Shown here: one piece after another, positions 26,182 to 37,286 of the stretch
Layout of the letters: each line of letters begins with the position of its first letter
Position numbering within the stretch: position 1 is the first letter of the stretch
Assembly: GCF_030545015.1 (NCBI RefSeq)
Contig: NZ_CP120653.1
Span: 744,001-808,000 of the forward strand
Origin: Myroides sp. JBRI-B21084
Lineage (GTDB): Bacteria; Bacteroidota; Bacteroidia; Flavobacteriales; Flavobacteriaceae
Direction: 5' to 3'
Length of the DNA: 64,000 bases
Translations under genes and position numbers: made by a program
Notes under the pieces: model-generated
The model's input: the letters and a program-made list of their open reading frames with translations, nothing else
What the model was told of the DNA's origin: nothing
Databases searched by the model: none

Positions 26182-28473
26182 ATGCACAAAGATTCAAAAC
26201 GAAGAGAAGCATTATTATACCACGCAAAACCAAAACCCGGCAAAATTGCTGTGGTACCTACCAAACCATATAGCACCCAACGCGATTTAGCTTTAGCCTA
26301 TTCACCAGGGGTTGCAGAACCTTGTTTAGAAATTGAAAAAAATCCTGAAAACGCTTATAAATACACCGCAAAAGGTAATTTAGTTGCGGTAATTAGTAAC
26401 GGTACAGCCGTTTTAGGTTTAGGCGATATTGGCGCACAAGCATCAAAACCTGTTATGGAAGGTAAAGGCTTGTTGTTTAAAATTTTTGCCGATATCGACG
26501 TTTTTGATATTGAATTAGATACAAAAAATATCGACGAGTTTGTGAACATCGTTAAAGCGTTAGAACCTACTTTTGGCGGTATTAATTTAGAAGACATTAA
26601 AGCACCCGAATGTTTTGAAATTGAGCGCAGACTTAAAGAAGAAATGAACATTCCGGTAATGCATGACGACCAACACGGTACCGCAATTATATCGGGTGCC
26701 GCATTAATTAACGCTTGCGAACTTCAAAATAAAAACATTAAAGACGTTAAAATTGTTGTAAACGGTGCAGGTGCAGCAGCTATTTCATGTACACAAATGT
26801 ACATTTCGGTTGGTGCTTTAAAAGAAAACATTGTAATGCTTGATAGCAAAGGTGTAATTCGTACCGATCGTGAAAATTTAGATCCATCTAAAGCAGTTTG
26901 GGCTACTAATCGCGATATTTATACTTTAGAAGACGCCATGAAAAATGCCGATGTGTTCATTGGTTTATCGGCTGCTAATGTACTTTCGCCCGAAATGTTA
27001 AAAACTATGGCGCCTAACCCAATTGTATTGGCAATGGCTAACCCAAATCCCGAAATTGCTTACGATTTAGCAATGGCAACGCGCGAAGATATTATTATGG
27101 GTACAGGTAGATCTGATTTTCCTAACCAAGTAAACAATGTATTAGGTTTTCCATTTATTTTCCGTGGTGCGTTAGATGTACGTGCTACAAAAATTAACGA
27201 AGAAATGAAACTGGCAGCCGTTTATGCTTTGGCAAAATTAGCTAAAGAATCGGTGCCTGAACAAGTAAATATTGCTTACGGCGAACGCAAATTAAGTTTT
27301 GGTAAAGATTATATTATTCCTAAACCGTTTGACCCACGTTTAATGACCGAAATTCCGCCTGCAGTTGCTAATGCTGCTATGGAATCGGGTGTTGCAACAG
27401 AACCTATCGCAAATTGGGAAACATATCGCAATGAATTGTCAGACCGTATGGGGTCCGATAATAAATTAGTACGTTTATTAATGAATCGTGCTAAAACCGA
27501 TCCTAAAAAAGTAGTTTATACAGAAGCAGATCATTTAAATGTTTTAAAAGCTGCGCAAATTGCTTATGAAGAAGGTATTGCAATTCCAATTTTATTGGGT
27601 AATAAAGAAATTATTTTAGAACTGAAAGAAGAAATTGGTTTTGATGCCGATGTAATGATCATTGACCCTAAAACCGATGAAGAAAATGAACGCAGAATAC
27701 GTTATGCTGAATTTTTCTGGCAATCACGCGAACGTAGAGGTATTACTAAAATAGATGCTGAAAAATTAATGCGCGATCGCAGTTATTTTGCGTCGATGAT
27801 GGTGTTACAAGGCGAAGCCGATGCCATGCTTTCGGGCTATTCACGCAGTTATCCAACTGCTTTAAAACCGGTTTTAGATTTAATTCCACGCATCAACGGT
27901 GTATCAAAAGTAGCGTCAACAAACTTAATGTTAACTAATCGCGGACCTTTGTTTTTAGCCGATACAGCCGTAAACCCAAACCCAACTGCCGAAGAAATAG
28001 CTAAAATTGCGGTTATGACAAATCATACCGTTAAAATGTTTGGTTTTGATCCAGTTATTGCTATGATTTCTTACGGTAACTTTGGATCGTCTAAAGAAGA
28101 AACGCCTAAAAAAATGCGTAAAGCAGTTGAAATTCTTCACGAAAATTATCCAGATATGATTGTTGATGGCGAAATACAAATTGATTTTGCATTGAATCAA
28201 GAAATGTTAAAGGATAAATTTCCGTTTTCTAAATTAGTGGGCAAAAAAGTAAATACAATGGTTTTTCCTAATTTAGATACGGCAAATACTACTTATAAAA
28301 TGCTTAAAGAATTAAACGAAACTACATCAATTGGACCTATTTTATTAGGGCTTGATGCACCTGTTCACGTATTTCAATTAGGCGCAAGTGTAGATGAAAT
28401 GGTAAATATGACAGCTGTTGCGGTTATTGATGCCCAACAAAAAATATTACGCAAAAAAGGTATTATGCTATAA
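26182..28473 (+). CDS. maeB: NADP-dependent malic enzyme (fused to phosphotransacetylase-like domain)
   Basis: Decarboxylates malate to pyruvate with NADP+. The 763-residue product has the malic enzyme part (1-430: [76 protein letters not shown]) and a C-terminal phosphate-acetyltransferase-like part (about 435-763) thought to be regulatory, sensing acetyl-CoA. This is the normal length for the large MaeB class. It is monocistronic behind its own promoter. Confidence 0.95.
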   Translation: MHKDSKRREALLYHAKPKPGKIAVVPTKPYSTQRDLALAYSPGVAEPCLEIEKNPENAYKYTAKGNLVAVISNGTAVLGLGDIGAQASKPVMEGKGLLFKIFADIDVFDIELDTKNIDEFVNIVKALEPTFGGINLEDIKAPECFEIERRLKEEMNIPVMHDDQHGTAIISGAALINACELQNKNIKDVKIVVNGAGAAAISCTQMYISVGALKENIVMLDSKGVIRTDRENLDPSKAVWATNRDIYTLEDAMKNADVFIGLSAANVLSPEMLKTMAPNPIVLAMANPNPEIAYDLAMATREDIIMGTGRSDFPNQVNNVLGFPFIFRGALDVRATKINEEMKLAAVYALAKLAKESVPEQVNIAYGERKLSFGKDYIIPKPFDPRLMTEIPPAVANAAMESGVATEPIANWETYRNELSDRMGSDNKLVRLLMNRAKTDPKKVVYTEADHLNVLKAAQIAYEEGIAIPILLGNKEIILELKEEIGFDADVMIIDPKTDEENERRIRYAEFFWQSRERRGITKIDAEKLMRDRSYFASMMVLQGEADAMLSGYSRSYPTALKPVLDLIPRINGVSKVASTNLMLTNRGPLFLADTAVNPNPTAEEIAKIAVMTNHTVKMFGFDPVIAMISYGNFGSSKEETPKKMRKAVEILHENYPDMIVDGEIQIDFALNQEMLKDKFPFSKLVGKKVNTMVFPNLDTANTTYKMLKELNETTSIGPILLGLDAPVHVFQLGASVDEMVNMTAVAVIDAQQKILRKKGIML

Positions 28474-28520
28474 AAAGCTTTGCCAAAGCCCGTAAACGTT
28501 TTTTTGTTAATAAAATTTTC

Positions 28521-28528
28521 TATTTTTG
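28521..28528 (+). promoter_or_regulatory. -7 element for ruvA-sprA
   Basis: TATTTTTG matches TAnnTTTG, 22 bases upstream of the ruvA ATG at 28550. The nearest TTG (28504-28506) is only 14 bases away, so the -33 is uncertain. Confidence 0.45.
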
Positions 28529-28549
28529 ATAAAAATTAATTGAAAAAAA

Positions 28550-29131
28550 ATGATTGCGTTTTTAAAGGGCAGATTGGTAGAGAAAACTCCAACAGATATA
28601 ATTATAGATTGCAACGGAATTGGATATCAAGTTCATATTTCGTTGCATTCTTATTCTTTAATAAAAGATAACGAAGCAATTCAAATATATACATACCTAC
28701 AAATTAAAGAAGACGCCCATATTTTATATGGCTTTATGGATAAGGTAGAACGTGAATTGTTTAAACTACTTATTTCTGTTTCGGGTATAGGTGGCAACAC
28801 AGCCCGAAATATGCTATCGTACGTTGCACCTAACGATTTAATTCATGCCATTGCAACAAACGATGTTAAAACCATACAATCAATTAAAGGAATTGGCTTA
28901 AAAACAGCACAACGGGTAATTATAGATTTACAAGAAAAAGTACAAAAATTATACGGTTTAGAAGATTTATCTGCACCTTTAAACAATACAAATGCAGAAG
29001 AAGCGTTATCTGCTTTAGAAGTACTTGGATTTGTACGCAAAGCTACCGAAAAAGTAGTTAAAAATATTGTGGCACAAAATCCTGAAATTACAGTAGAACA
29101 AATTATTAAATCAGCATTAAAAAGTTTGTAA
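28550..29131 (+). CDS. ruvA: Holliday junction DNA helicase subunit RuvA
   Basis: Tetrameric junction-binding partner of RuvB, 193 residues. Domain I is the OB fold (MIAFLKGRLVEKTPTDIIID), domain II has helix-hairpin-helix motifs (VSGIGGNTARNMLS and IKGIGLKTAQRVIIDL), and domain III is the short C-terminal RuvB-binding three-helix bundle (EEALSALEVLGFVRKATEKV). It is followed after four bases by sprA, so the two share a transcript. Confidence 0.97.
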   Translation: MIAFLKGRLVEKTPTDIIIDCNGIGYQVHISLHSYSLIKDNEAIQIYTYLQIKEDAHILYGFMDKVERELFKLLISVSGIGGNTARNMLSYVAPNDLIHAIATNDVKTIQSIKGIGLKTAQRVIIDLQEKVQKLYGLEDLSAPLNNTNAEEALSALEVLGFVRKATEKVVKNIVAQNPEITVEQIIKSALKSL

Positions 29132-29135
29132 GATT

Positions 29136-32100
29136 TTGAAAGCATCTTCACCAATACATATTTTACTAAAGTATTTATTCTTTATAATTCTAATAGGATG
29201 TCCGGCGCCTGTTTTTGCTCAGGTTGATGATCCTGCGGATGACTCAGTAGTTATTCGCGGTGCTATTACGCTTAAAGATGTAGATACAATCATGAAAATG
29301 TATACATACGATCCACTTACCGATCGATACATTTACACGGTAACTAATAACGAATATAATTTAGAATTTCCCATGGTGCTTACTCGTAAACAATACGAGG
29401 ATGTTTTGCTTAAAGCTGCCATGCGTGAATACTACGCCAAACGAATTGCTGCCGGGCAAGACCGATTAAGTGAAGAAGAAAAAAAAGATTTATTACCAGG
29501 CTATTATGTTAATTCAAAACTATTCGAATCTATTTTTGGGGGTAATACAATAACCGTAAAACCAAGCGGAACTGTTGAATTAGATTTGGGAATGCGCTAT
29601 TCTAAACAAGACAATCCCATTATATCGCCACGCAACCGTCGTACTTTTGCTTTAGATTTTAACCAACGCATAAACCTTAGTTTACAAGGTAAAGTAGGTA
29701 CCCGTTTAAGTACCGATATTAATTTTAACAATCAGGCAACTTTAGATTTTCAAAAGCAATTGCTAAAATTAAAATACGAACCCGACGAAGATGCTATTTT
29801 ACAAGGTTTAGAAGTTGGTAACGTAAGCATGCCTGTAAACAATTCATTGGTACGTGGTGCGCAAAATTTATTTGGTGTAAAATCAAAACTACAATTTGGT
29901 AGAACCACATTAACGGGGGTGTTTTCGCGCCAAACTTCAGAGCGTAAAACTATTGTTGCCGAAGGCGGCGGAACGGTTCAAAACTATGAAATGTTTGCTT
30001 TAGATTACGAGCAAAATAGAAACTTTTTCCTTTCACAATTTTTTAGATATCAATACGATAAAGCACTTAAGAACTATCCGTATATTGATAGTCGTGTACG
30101 TATTACGCGTGTAGAATTGTGGGTAACCAATCGTCAAAATCGTGTTGCGCAAACCAACAACAACATGCGTAACATTATTGCTATACAAGATTTAGGTGAA
30201 GCGCGTTTAAGTAATGCTGCTACCGATAGAATTGTTGGGATTGATGTAACTGCAAACCCAACTTTCTTTGGCTCATCGCAAGTTGATGCGCCTGTTGATA
30301 ACAGCAACAACCAGTTTAATCCCGAAGCTATTGGATCCAACTTTTTAAACGATGGTATCCGACAAATAAATACTGCGCAAAACGGTTTTAATATTTCTGT
30401 AACCGAAGGGCGCGATTATTCTAAACTTGAAAATGCACGAAAATTAAACGAAAACGAATTTAAGTTTCATCCGCAATTAGGTTATATTACTTTACAACAA
30501 CCTTTAAATAATGATGAGGTTTTAGGGGTAGCTTTTGAATATACTATTGGTGGAAAAGTGTATAAAGTGGGTGAGTTTGGTACCGATGGTGTTGATGCTA
30601 CTGTTATTGGGCAAGATGGTAATAATCAGGATATTCCAACTACACAAAGTTTGGTGGTAAAAATGCTAAAAAGTACTTTAGCTTCGGTAAATGAACCTGT
30701 TTGGGATTTAATGATGAAAAACATTTATCAAATTCCAAATACCCGTTTCTTAGAACGCGATGGTTTCCGCTTAAACATTATGTACACCGATCCGCAGCCG
30801 TTAAATTATATTTCTCCGGTTGAAGGTACAACTTTGCCACAAGGTGTTGCCGATACACCTTTACTAAACGTATTTAATTTAGACCGTTTAAATGCAACCA
30901 ACGATCCACAAAACGGAGGTGATGGTTGGTTTGATTATATATCTACAAATCCAACAAGTAGCCCAACTTCAGGTTCAAACCAAAATCAAGGAGGGTACAA
31001 TAACAGCGGGCCTTTACAAAATACAAATAAGTTTGAAGGTATTACGATTGATGAAGAAGGTGGAAGGGTGATTTTTACAACGGTTGAACCGTTTGGTGAG
31101 CATTTGTTTAAAAAATTAGCTACCAATTCTTCCGAAGATTATAATGTGGATGCCAGTTACAATGCCAATCAAAAAAAGTATGTGTATAAAAACATGTACC
31201 GCAACACTTATGTGAAGGCATTGCAAGAAAACGAAAAAAATAAATTTCAATTAAAAGGTAAATCTACAAGTGCATCTGGCGATGGTATTCCAATTGGTGG
31301 TTTTAACATAGCACAAGGCTCGGTAACTGTTACAGCAGGCGGTAGGGTTTTGGTTGAAGGTGCAGATTATACCGTAGATTACCAACGCGGTATGGTGCAA
31401 ATTTTAGATCCAGGTTTAAAACAAAGCAATACACCTATCGAAATTTCAGTTGAAGAAAACTCAATGTTCAACCAAACACGTCGTTCCTTTTTTGGGGTAC
31501 ATGTAGATCATCAAGTAAACGAAAAATTAATTTTAGGAGCTACGTATTTGCGTTTACAAGAACAACCATTAACCGTAAAAACCAATTACGGCGAAGAATC
31601 GGTAAACAATACTATTTATGGGTTTAATGCAAATTACACTACCGATTTACCATTCTTAACACGTTGGGTAAACAAATTGCCAAATATTGACACCGATGTA
31701 ATGTCTACCTTAAACTTTAAAGGAGAATTTGCATATTTAAAACCAGGTGCATCGCGTTTAGATCAATTAAATGGTGAGGCAACTTCATACATAGAAAATT
31801 TTGAAGGTACACAAAGTAATATCGATGTGTTAAATCCTACCATGTGGTTTTTATCATCGGTACCAGTTGGTTTTGGAGAGAATTTTACCGATTTGCAATC
31901 AGGTTATCGTCGTGCAAAAATGTCGTGGTACACCGTAGATCAAATTTTTTACAATCAATACCGCCGCCCCGATAATATCAGCGATGGCATGTTGTCATCA
32001 AATAAAACCCGCCGTATTAATAAAGAAGAGTTGTTTCCAACTATGAATGTGGCAAATGGTGAATTGCTTACCATAAATCCATTAAACTTAACCTATTATC

Positions 32101-35100
32101 CAGAAGAACGTGGACCTTATAATTTTAATCCGCAGTTTTTAACAAATAACAAATTGCCTAACCCAAATCAAAACTGGGCAGGTATTATGCGTTCCATTGC
32201 GTCAACAAATTTTGAGCAAGCAAATGTAGAGTATATCGAGTTTTGGATGATGGATCCATACACGGGTAATGCTGGCGATACTGCCGATCCTGGCAATACA
32301 GGTAAAGTGTTTTTTAACTTAGGTTATATTTCAGAAGATATTTTACAAGACGGTTTAAAACAATACGAAAACGGATTGCCTACACCTTCAAATAATACGC
32401 CTACAATAAGTTCTGCTTGGGGTAAAGTACCTGCTTCAACCGCTTTAATTTACGCTTTTGATGCCGAAGGTGGAAATCGTCCGTACCAAGATGTTGGTTT
32501 AGATGGTTTAAATGATGCCGAGGAAAAAACTAAATTTTCGTCATTTGCGGCTTTTCCAGATCCTGCTGCAGATAATTATGAGTTTTTCTTAACGGCGCAG
32601 GGCGATATTATTTCTCGTTACAAAAATTACAACGGCTTACAAGGCAATACGCCAATACAATTTACCGATACAAACAGGGGAAATAGTAACTTACCCGATG
32701 TAGAAGATATTGATAACGATAATACCATGAATACCATAAATGCGTATTATCAATATGAAGTTAATGTAACACCAAACCCAGTTATTGGTCAAAATTATGT
32801 GGTTGATGTTCGCACAACTACCGAAAAGTTTTTAAATGGCAATTCTACACCAGTTAAATGGGTACAATACAAAGTGCCTATAGTTGCTAGTCCTGATTAT
32901 GCTGTAGGAGCCATTTCTGATTTACAATCGGTACGTTTTATGCGTATGTTTTTAACCGGATTTACAGATGAGGTTACCTTGCGTTTTGGTACTTTAAATT
33001 TAGTGCGAAGCGATTGGCGTAGATATACCAATAATTTAGTTGAAGATCCCGATGTTATAGTTCAAGGTACCAACACAGGTTTTGATGTTACAACCTTAAA
33101 TATTTTAAACAATTATTCGCGTACACCTATACCGTATGTGTTGCCACCTGGTATTGTTCGCGAGCAAATTAACCAAAATAATAGCATCATCAATCAAAAC
33201 GAACAAGCTTTGTCGTTACGTGTTTATAAAGCCAATGCAACTACAACACCTAACGGTTTAGAACCTGAAGATTCACGTGCTGTATTTAAAAATGTAGGTA
33301 ATATTGATATGCGTCAGTACAATAAACTTAGAATGTTTATTCATGCCGAAGCATTAGAAGATCAAACAGATAATACCCGTTTGAAAGACGATGAAATGGT
33401 TGCTTTTATTCGTTTTGGTAACGATTTTACAAATAACTTTTATCAAGTTGAAATTCCATTAAAAGTAACCGAATGGGGTGCATCTATTGCCGAAGAAATT
33501 TGGCCACTTGCTAACGAAATTGAGTTGCAGTTAGAATTACTTACAAAGTTAAAGCTAATGCGTAACCGCGATAATAACCAAGATCCAAGTTTTATTTATT
33601 TTAAAAACGAAGACGAAATTGCACCTGAATTAGCATCAAAACTAAACAAATTACGCATTGGTATTAAAGGAAATCCAAATTTTGGAATGTTGCGTACCAT
33701 AATGATTGGTATTAGAAACAATACCAAAGTGTTGTATACCGACCGTTTAGAGCAACCTCGTGATATTCGTGGAGAAGTGTGGTTTAATGAATTACGTATG
33801 TCAGACATGACAAACAAAGGCGGTTGGGCTGCAGTAGCTACAGTTGATGCTAAAATCGCCGATTTTGCTTCGGTAACAGCATCGGTAAACAAGCAAACCG
33901 TTGGTTTTGGAGCTTTAGAACAAGGACCGCAAGAACGCAGCCGCGAAGATATTTTTAATTACAATGTAACAACTGCTGTTAATGCGCACCAAGTGTTACC
34001 TAAAAATTGGAAATTAAACATACCGTTTAGTTATTCTGTTTCCGAAGAAAAAATTACACCAGAATACGATCCGAATGATCCGGATATTCGTTTAAAAACA
34101 AAAATAGACGATGCCCAATCTGCCGAAGAACGCAAGTTGATAAAAGACCGTGCAATTGAATATACCAAGCGTACAAGTATCAATTTTATAGGTGTTAACA
34201 AACAGCGTGGTCAAAATCAAAAACAACATTTTTACGATATTGAAAACATTACGCTATCACATTCATTTAATGAAGTGCAGCAACATAATTTTGAAATTGA
34301 TCGATTGTTAGATCAACAAGCACGCTCGTCGTTAAATTACGCGTATGTATTTAAACCATGGAGTATAGAACCTTTTAAGAAAGCCGAAAATTTTAAAAAG
34401 AAAAAGTATTTTAAATTGTTAAGCGATTTTAATTTAAATATTTTACCAAATAGCTTAACGTTTCAGTCTGATATTTTACGCCAATACAATCAACAAAAAT
34501 TTAGAATGATTGATGTGGACGGTATTGAAATTCAACCATTGTATCGCCGTAATTACTTTTTTAATTACAACTACGGGGTAAGTTTTAATTTTACCAAGAA
34601 TTTAACGGTAAATTACACGGCAAATAACAACAATGTGGTGCGTAATTTTATGGACGAAAACCGTAATGTAGATAATTCATTAGACATTTGGGATGGATAT
34701 TTTGACCCAGGTACACCTAATGTACGTTTACAAAGTTTAGAGTTAAATTACAAATTGCCGTTAGATAAAGTTCCGTTTTTAGCTTTTGTTACTGCCGATT
34801 ATTCTTATAAAGGTGATTACAGCTGGCAACGTGCCACCGATGCTTTTTCTAGTATTGATTACAATGGTGTTAATTACCAATTAGGTAATACCATACAAAA
34901 TGCAAACAGCCATAATTTAACCACCAACTTAAATATGGATATTTTGTATAAATATTTTGGATTGGTACCAAGTAAATCAAAACAAAAAAAGCCGGCAACT
35001 TTAGGTCAAAAACCAAAGCCGGGCGAAAAAGTACAGCGCAATAAAGAATTATCTGAAAGAGATAAAAAAGACAAATCTAAAGATGAAGAGCAAGGTTCTG

Positions 35101-36455
35101 CTGTTTTAGATGGGGTTGTAAATTTTGCAACTATGGTTAAAACGGTACAAGTTTCGTATGTGGAATCAAACGGAACCGTTTTGCCGGGTTATTTAGGTGG
35201 TTTGGGCTTTTTTGGAACAGCACGCCCTACCTTGGGGTATGTGTTTGGTTCGCAAGAAGACGTGCGTTACGATGCTGCTCGTAAAGGCTGGTTAACCTAT
35301 TATCCAGAATTTAATCAAGAGTTTAGCCGCATGCACACCGAACGCTTAAATTTTGGTGCAGATGTTAAACCAATTCAAGATTTAACCATTACGCTAAAAG
35401 CCAATAAAGATTTTAGTAACAACATGTCTGAGCAATACGATGTGGTTGATGGTATGTACAATTCACGTTCGCCTTATGAATTTGGTATGTATCAAACATC
35501 AAACATTATGATTGGAACTGCTTTTGGTAGAAGCGATGTAACTGGCTCGGCAGCTTTTGAACAGTTTAAAGCAAACCGTATTGCAGTAGCAAATCGTTTG
35601 GCAACTGCTCGCGGTATCGATTTAACAAACCCTGCAAATATAGATGAATACGGTTATCCAGTAGGGTACAGTCGTACTAATCAAGAAGTGTTAATTCCAT
35701 CGTTCTTAGCAGCCTATTCAGGTAGGGACATATCTAAACAAAGCAATGGTTTCATGCGCGATATTCCGTTGCCAAACTGGTCGTTACGTTATACAGGTTT
35801 TATGCGCATGGGTTGGTTTAAAAAGAATTTTAACCGCTTTACAATCAATCATAATTATGTTTCGGGATACTCTGTGAATAATTTCCAAACAAATTACGAG
35901 TATTTAGAAAACCCAAATACATTAAACGCTGGTGGTAATTATCCTGCCAAAAATGTTGTAAGTAACATTACCATGATGGAGCAGTTTGCGCCACTTATTG
36001 GTGTAGATTTTGTAACAAAATCAAACATAGATTTTGGGTTTAAAATGAATAAAGACCGTATGCTTTCTATGAGTTTTGATAACAACTTGTTAACCGAAGT
36101 ACAAGGAAATGAGTTCAGCGTAAAATTAGGTTTTATAATAAAAGATGTAAGTTTTACAACCAATTTTGAAGGCGTTGCAAATGGCGGAAGAATAATTAGC
36201 GACATGCGTTTTACAACCGAATTTTCATGGCGCCGCAACCAAACCATTATTCGCTATTTAGATTATACCAACAACCAAATAGGGGCAGGGCAAGATATTA
36301 CTAACATAAGGATAAATGCAGAATATGATTTAAGCAAAAACTTTACAGCACGTTTTTATTACGAACACATGTTTAGTAAAGCTGTAATTTCAACCATGTT
36401 CCCAATCACCAATATACGTTCGGGTATTACCTTACGATATAATTTTGGAAATTAA
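29136..36455 (+). CDS. sprA: Type IX secretion/gliding outer-membrane translocon protein SprA (Sov)
   Basis: The 2439-residue product is a very large outer-membrane protein, the T9SS pore, forming a 36-stranded barrel in the solved Flavobacterium homologue. Start TTG at 29136 gives a good signal peptide (HILLKYLFFIILIGCPAPVF ending AQ); no ATG is near. Repeated family marks are VELDLGMRYSKQDNPIISPR, INLSLQGKVGTRLSTDINFN, RGIIV-type plug regions, and GEVWFNELRMSD near residue 1545. The C-terminus ends in alternating barrel strands (SGITLRYNFGN). Needed for export of proteins such as the lectin at 19085-19933 and for gliding where present. It sits four bases after ruvA. Confidence 0.96.
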   Translation: MKASSPIHILLKYLFFIILIGCPAPVFAQVDDPADDSVVIRGAITLKDVDTIMKMYTYDPLTDRYIYTVTNNEYNLEFPMVLTRKQYEDVLLKAAMREYYAKRIAAGQDRLSEEEKKDLLPGYYVNSKLFESIFGGNTITVKPSGTVELDLGMRYSKQDNPIISPRNRRTFALDFNQRINLSLQGKVGTRLSTDINFNNQATLDFQKQLLKLKYEPDEDAILQGLEVGNVSMPVNNSLVRGAQNLFGVKSKLQFGRTTLTGVFSRQTSERKTIVAEGGGTVQNYEMFALDYEQNRNFFLSQFFRYQYDKALKNYPYIDSRVRITRVELWVTNRQNRVAQTNNNMRNIIAIQDLGEARLSNAATDRIVGIDVTANPTFFGSSQVDAPVDNSNNQFNPEAIGSNFLNDGIRQINTAQNGFNISVTEGRDYSKLENARKLNENEFKFHPQLGYITLQQPLNNDEVLGVAFEYTIGGKVYKVGEFGTDGVDATVIGQDGNNQDIPTTQSLVVKMLKSTLASVNEPVWDLMMKNIYQIPNTRFLERDGFRLNIMYTDPQPLNYISPVEGTTLPQGVADTPLLNVFNLDRLNATNDPQNGGDGWFDYISTNPTSSPTSGSNQNQGGYNNSGPLQNTNKFEGITIDEEGGRVIFTTVEPFGEHLFKKLATNSSEDYNVDASYNANQKKYVYKNMYRNTYVKALQENEKNKFQLKGKSTSASGDGIPIGGFNIAQGSVTVTAGGRVLVEGADYTVDYQRGMVQILDPGLKQSNTPIEISVEENSMFNQTRRSFFGVHVDHQVNEKLILGATYLRLQEQPLTVKTNYGEESVNNTIYGFNANYTTDLPFLTRWVNKLPNIDTDVMSTLNFKGEFAYLKPGASRLDQLNGEATSYIENFEGTQSNIDVLNPTMWFLSSVPVGFGENFTDLQSGYRRAKMSWYTVDQIFYNQYRRPDNISDGMLSSNKTRRINKEELFPTMNVANGELLTINPLNLTYYPEERGPYNFNPQFLTNNKLPNPNQNWAGIMRSIASTNFEQANVEYIEFWMMDPYTGNAGDTADPGNTGKVFFNLGYISEDILQDGLKQYENGLPTPSNNTPTISSAWGKVPASTALIYAFDAEGGNRPYQDVGLDGLNDAEEKTKFSSFAAFPDPAADNYEFFLTAQGDIISRYKNYNGLQGNTPIQFTDTNRGNSNLPDVEDIDNDNTMNTINAYYQYEVNVTPNPVIGQNYVVDVRTTTEKFLNGNSTPVKWVQYKVPIVASPDYAVGAISDLQSVRFMRMFLTGFTDEVTLRFGTLNLVRSDWRRYTNNLVEDPDVIVQGTNTGFDVTTLNILNNYSRTPIPYVLPPGIVREQINQNNSIINQNEQALSLRVYKANATTTPNGLEPEDSRAVFKNVGNIDMRQYNKLRMFIHAEALEDQTDNTRLKDDEMVAFIRFGNDFTNNFYQVEIPLKVTEWGASIAEEIWPLANEIELQLELLTKLKLMRNRDNNQDPSFIYFKNEDEIAPELASKLNKLRIGIKGNPNFGMLRTIMIGIRNNTKVLYTDRLEQPRDIRGEVWFNELRMSDMTNKGGWAAVATVDAKIADFASVTASVNKQTVGFGALEQGPQERSREDIFNYNVTTAVNAHQVLPKNWKLNIPFSYSVSEEKITPEYDPNDPDIRLKTKIDDAQSAEERKLIKDRAIEYTKRTSINFIGVNKQRGQNQKQHFYDIENITLSHSFNEVQQHNFEIDRLLDQQARSSLNYAYVFKPWSIEPFKKAENFKKKKYFKLLSDFNLNILPNSLTFQSDILRQYNQQKFRMIDVDGIEIQPLYRRNYFFNYNYGVSFNFTKNLTVNYTANNNNVVRNFMDENRNVDNSLDIWDGYFDPGTPNVRLQSLELNYKLPLDKVPFLAFVTADYSYKGDYSWQRATDAFSSIDYNGVNYQLGNTIQNANSHNLTTNLNMDILYKYFGLVPSKSKQKKPATLGQKPKPGEKVQRNKELSERDKKDKSKDEEQGSAVLDGVVNFATMVKTVQVSYVESNGTVLPGYLGGLGFFGTARPTLGYVFGSQEDVRYDAARKGWLTYYPEFNQEFSRMHTERLNFGADVKPIQDLTITLKANKDFSNNMSEQYDVVDGMYNSRSPYEFGMYQTSNIMIGTAFGRSDVTGSAAFEQFKANRIAVANRLATARGIDLTNPANIDEYGYPVGYSRTNQEVLIPSFLAAYSGRDISKQSNGFMRDIPLPNWSLRYTGFMRMGWFKKNFNRFTINHNYVSGYSVNNFQTNYEYLENPNTLNAGGNYPAKNVVSNITMMEQFAPLIGVDFVTKSNIDFGFKMNKDRMLSMSFDNNLLTEVQGNEFSVKLGFIIKDVSFTTNFEGVANGGRIISDMRFTTEFSWRRNQTIIRYLDYTNNQIGAGQDITNIRINAEYDLSKNFTARFYYEHMFSKAVISTMFPITNIRSGITLRYNFGN

Positions 36456-36488
36456 ACCTTAAAAATTTTTCAATTATTAATAATGTTA

Positions 36489-36496
36489 TACATTTG
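36489..36496 (+). promoter_or_regulatory. -7 element for gcvH
   Basis: TACATTTG matches TAnnTTTG, 17 bases upstream of the gcvH ATG at 36514. No clear -33. Confidence 0.45.
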
Positions 36497-36513
36497 CTTA
36501 AAATAATAAAACA

Positions 36514-36894
36514 ATGAATATACCAGCTAATTTAAAGTACACAAAAGACCACGAGTGGGTTAGTTTAGAAGGCGATGTTGCAACCGTAGGAATTACCGAT
36601 TTTGCACAAAAAGAATTAGGAGATATTGTTTACGTAGAAGTGGAAACACTTGACCAAACTTTAGACCAAGATGAGGTTTTTGGAACAGTTGAGGCTGTAA
36701 AAACAGTTTCGGATTTGTTTTTGCCGGTTTCTGGTGAAATTATCGAGTTTAACGAAGGTTTAGAAACAGAACCAGAATTAGTAAACAGCGATCCGTATGC
36801 TGCAGGTTGGATGATTAAAGTTAAAGTTGCAGACACAGCTCAATTTGATGCTTTATTAACTGCAGATCAATACAAAGAATTAATTGGTGCTTAA
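36514..36894 (+). CDS. gcvH: Glycine cleavage system H protein
   Basis: Lipoyl carrier that shuttles the aminomethyl group between the P, T and L proteins of glycine cleavage. The 126-residue protein has the standard fold, with N-terminal [20 protein letters not shown] and lipoyl Lys63 in [19 protein letters not shown]. No other gcv gene is in the window. The end overlaps the next gene by 11 bp. Confidence 0.97.
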   Translation: MNIPANLKYTKDHEWVSLEGDVATVGITDFAQKELGDIVYVEVETLDQTLDQDEVFGTVEAVKTVSDLFLPVSGEIIEFNEGLETEPELVNSDPYAAGWMIKVKVADTAQFDALLTADQYKELIGA

Positions 36895-37267
36895 TAAAAA
36901 GCTAATTGCCATTAGTTGGAATTTGTTAATAATGATTTTTTGTTTGGTAAATCTGTCAAACATGAACGATGTTCAAAAAATACAAATTCCAAATTTAGAT
37001 AAAGTAGTGCATTTTATTTTTTACACTACTTCATCGTTCTTATGGTGTTGGGCTTTACTGAATAAAAAAACAACAAATAACCAGTTTAATACCGTTTTAA
37101 TAAATTTAGGATTGATTTTATTCGGGTTGTTAATTGAATTTTTGCAAGATGCTATGCCAACGCATCGTTCGTTTGAATGGTTAGATGTGCTTAGTAATAC
37201 TGCAGGCGTTTTATTCGGAAACATTATTTATATCTTATATACAAAATTTAAACCTCACTATTCGTGA
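36884..37267 (+). CDS. VanZ-like membrane protein
   Basis: The 127-residue product has four helices. VanZ-family marks are [20 protein letters not shown] and [20 protein letters not shown] followed by SNTAGVLFG. The start is TTG 36884 or GTG 36887, both inside the last codons of gcvH, which makes translational coupling likely. The role of chromosomal VanZ-like proteins is not settled; teicoplanin resistance is known for VanZ itself only. The terminator stem runs into its last codons. Confidence 0.8.
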   Translation: MVLNKKLIAISWNLLIMIFCLVNLSNMNDVQKIQIPNLDKVVHFIFYTTSSFLWCWALLNKKTTNNQFNTVLINLGLILFGLLIEFLQDAMPTHRSFEWLDVLSNTAGVLFGNIIYILYTKFKPHYS

Positions 37268-37276
37268 GGTTTTTTT
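37251..37276 (+). terminator. Intrinsic terminator overlapping the stop codon of the VanZ-like gene
   Basis: AACCTCAC (37251-37258) pairs with GTGAGGTT (37264-37271), then T's. The TGA stop at 37265-37267 lies inside the right arm. Confidence 0.8.
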
Positions 37277-37286
37277 ATATGAAATC

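Noticed and set aside
29134..29150. Frameshift or missing start in sprA
   Set aside because: No ATG is present, but TTG 29136 gives a complete signal peptide and the frame is open throughout.
37185..37286. N-terminal extension of deoC
   Set aside because: It overlaps the VanZ-like gene and its terminator; the conserved DeoC sequence begins at 37287-37296.
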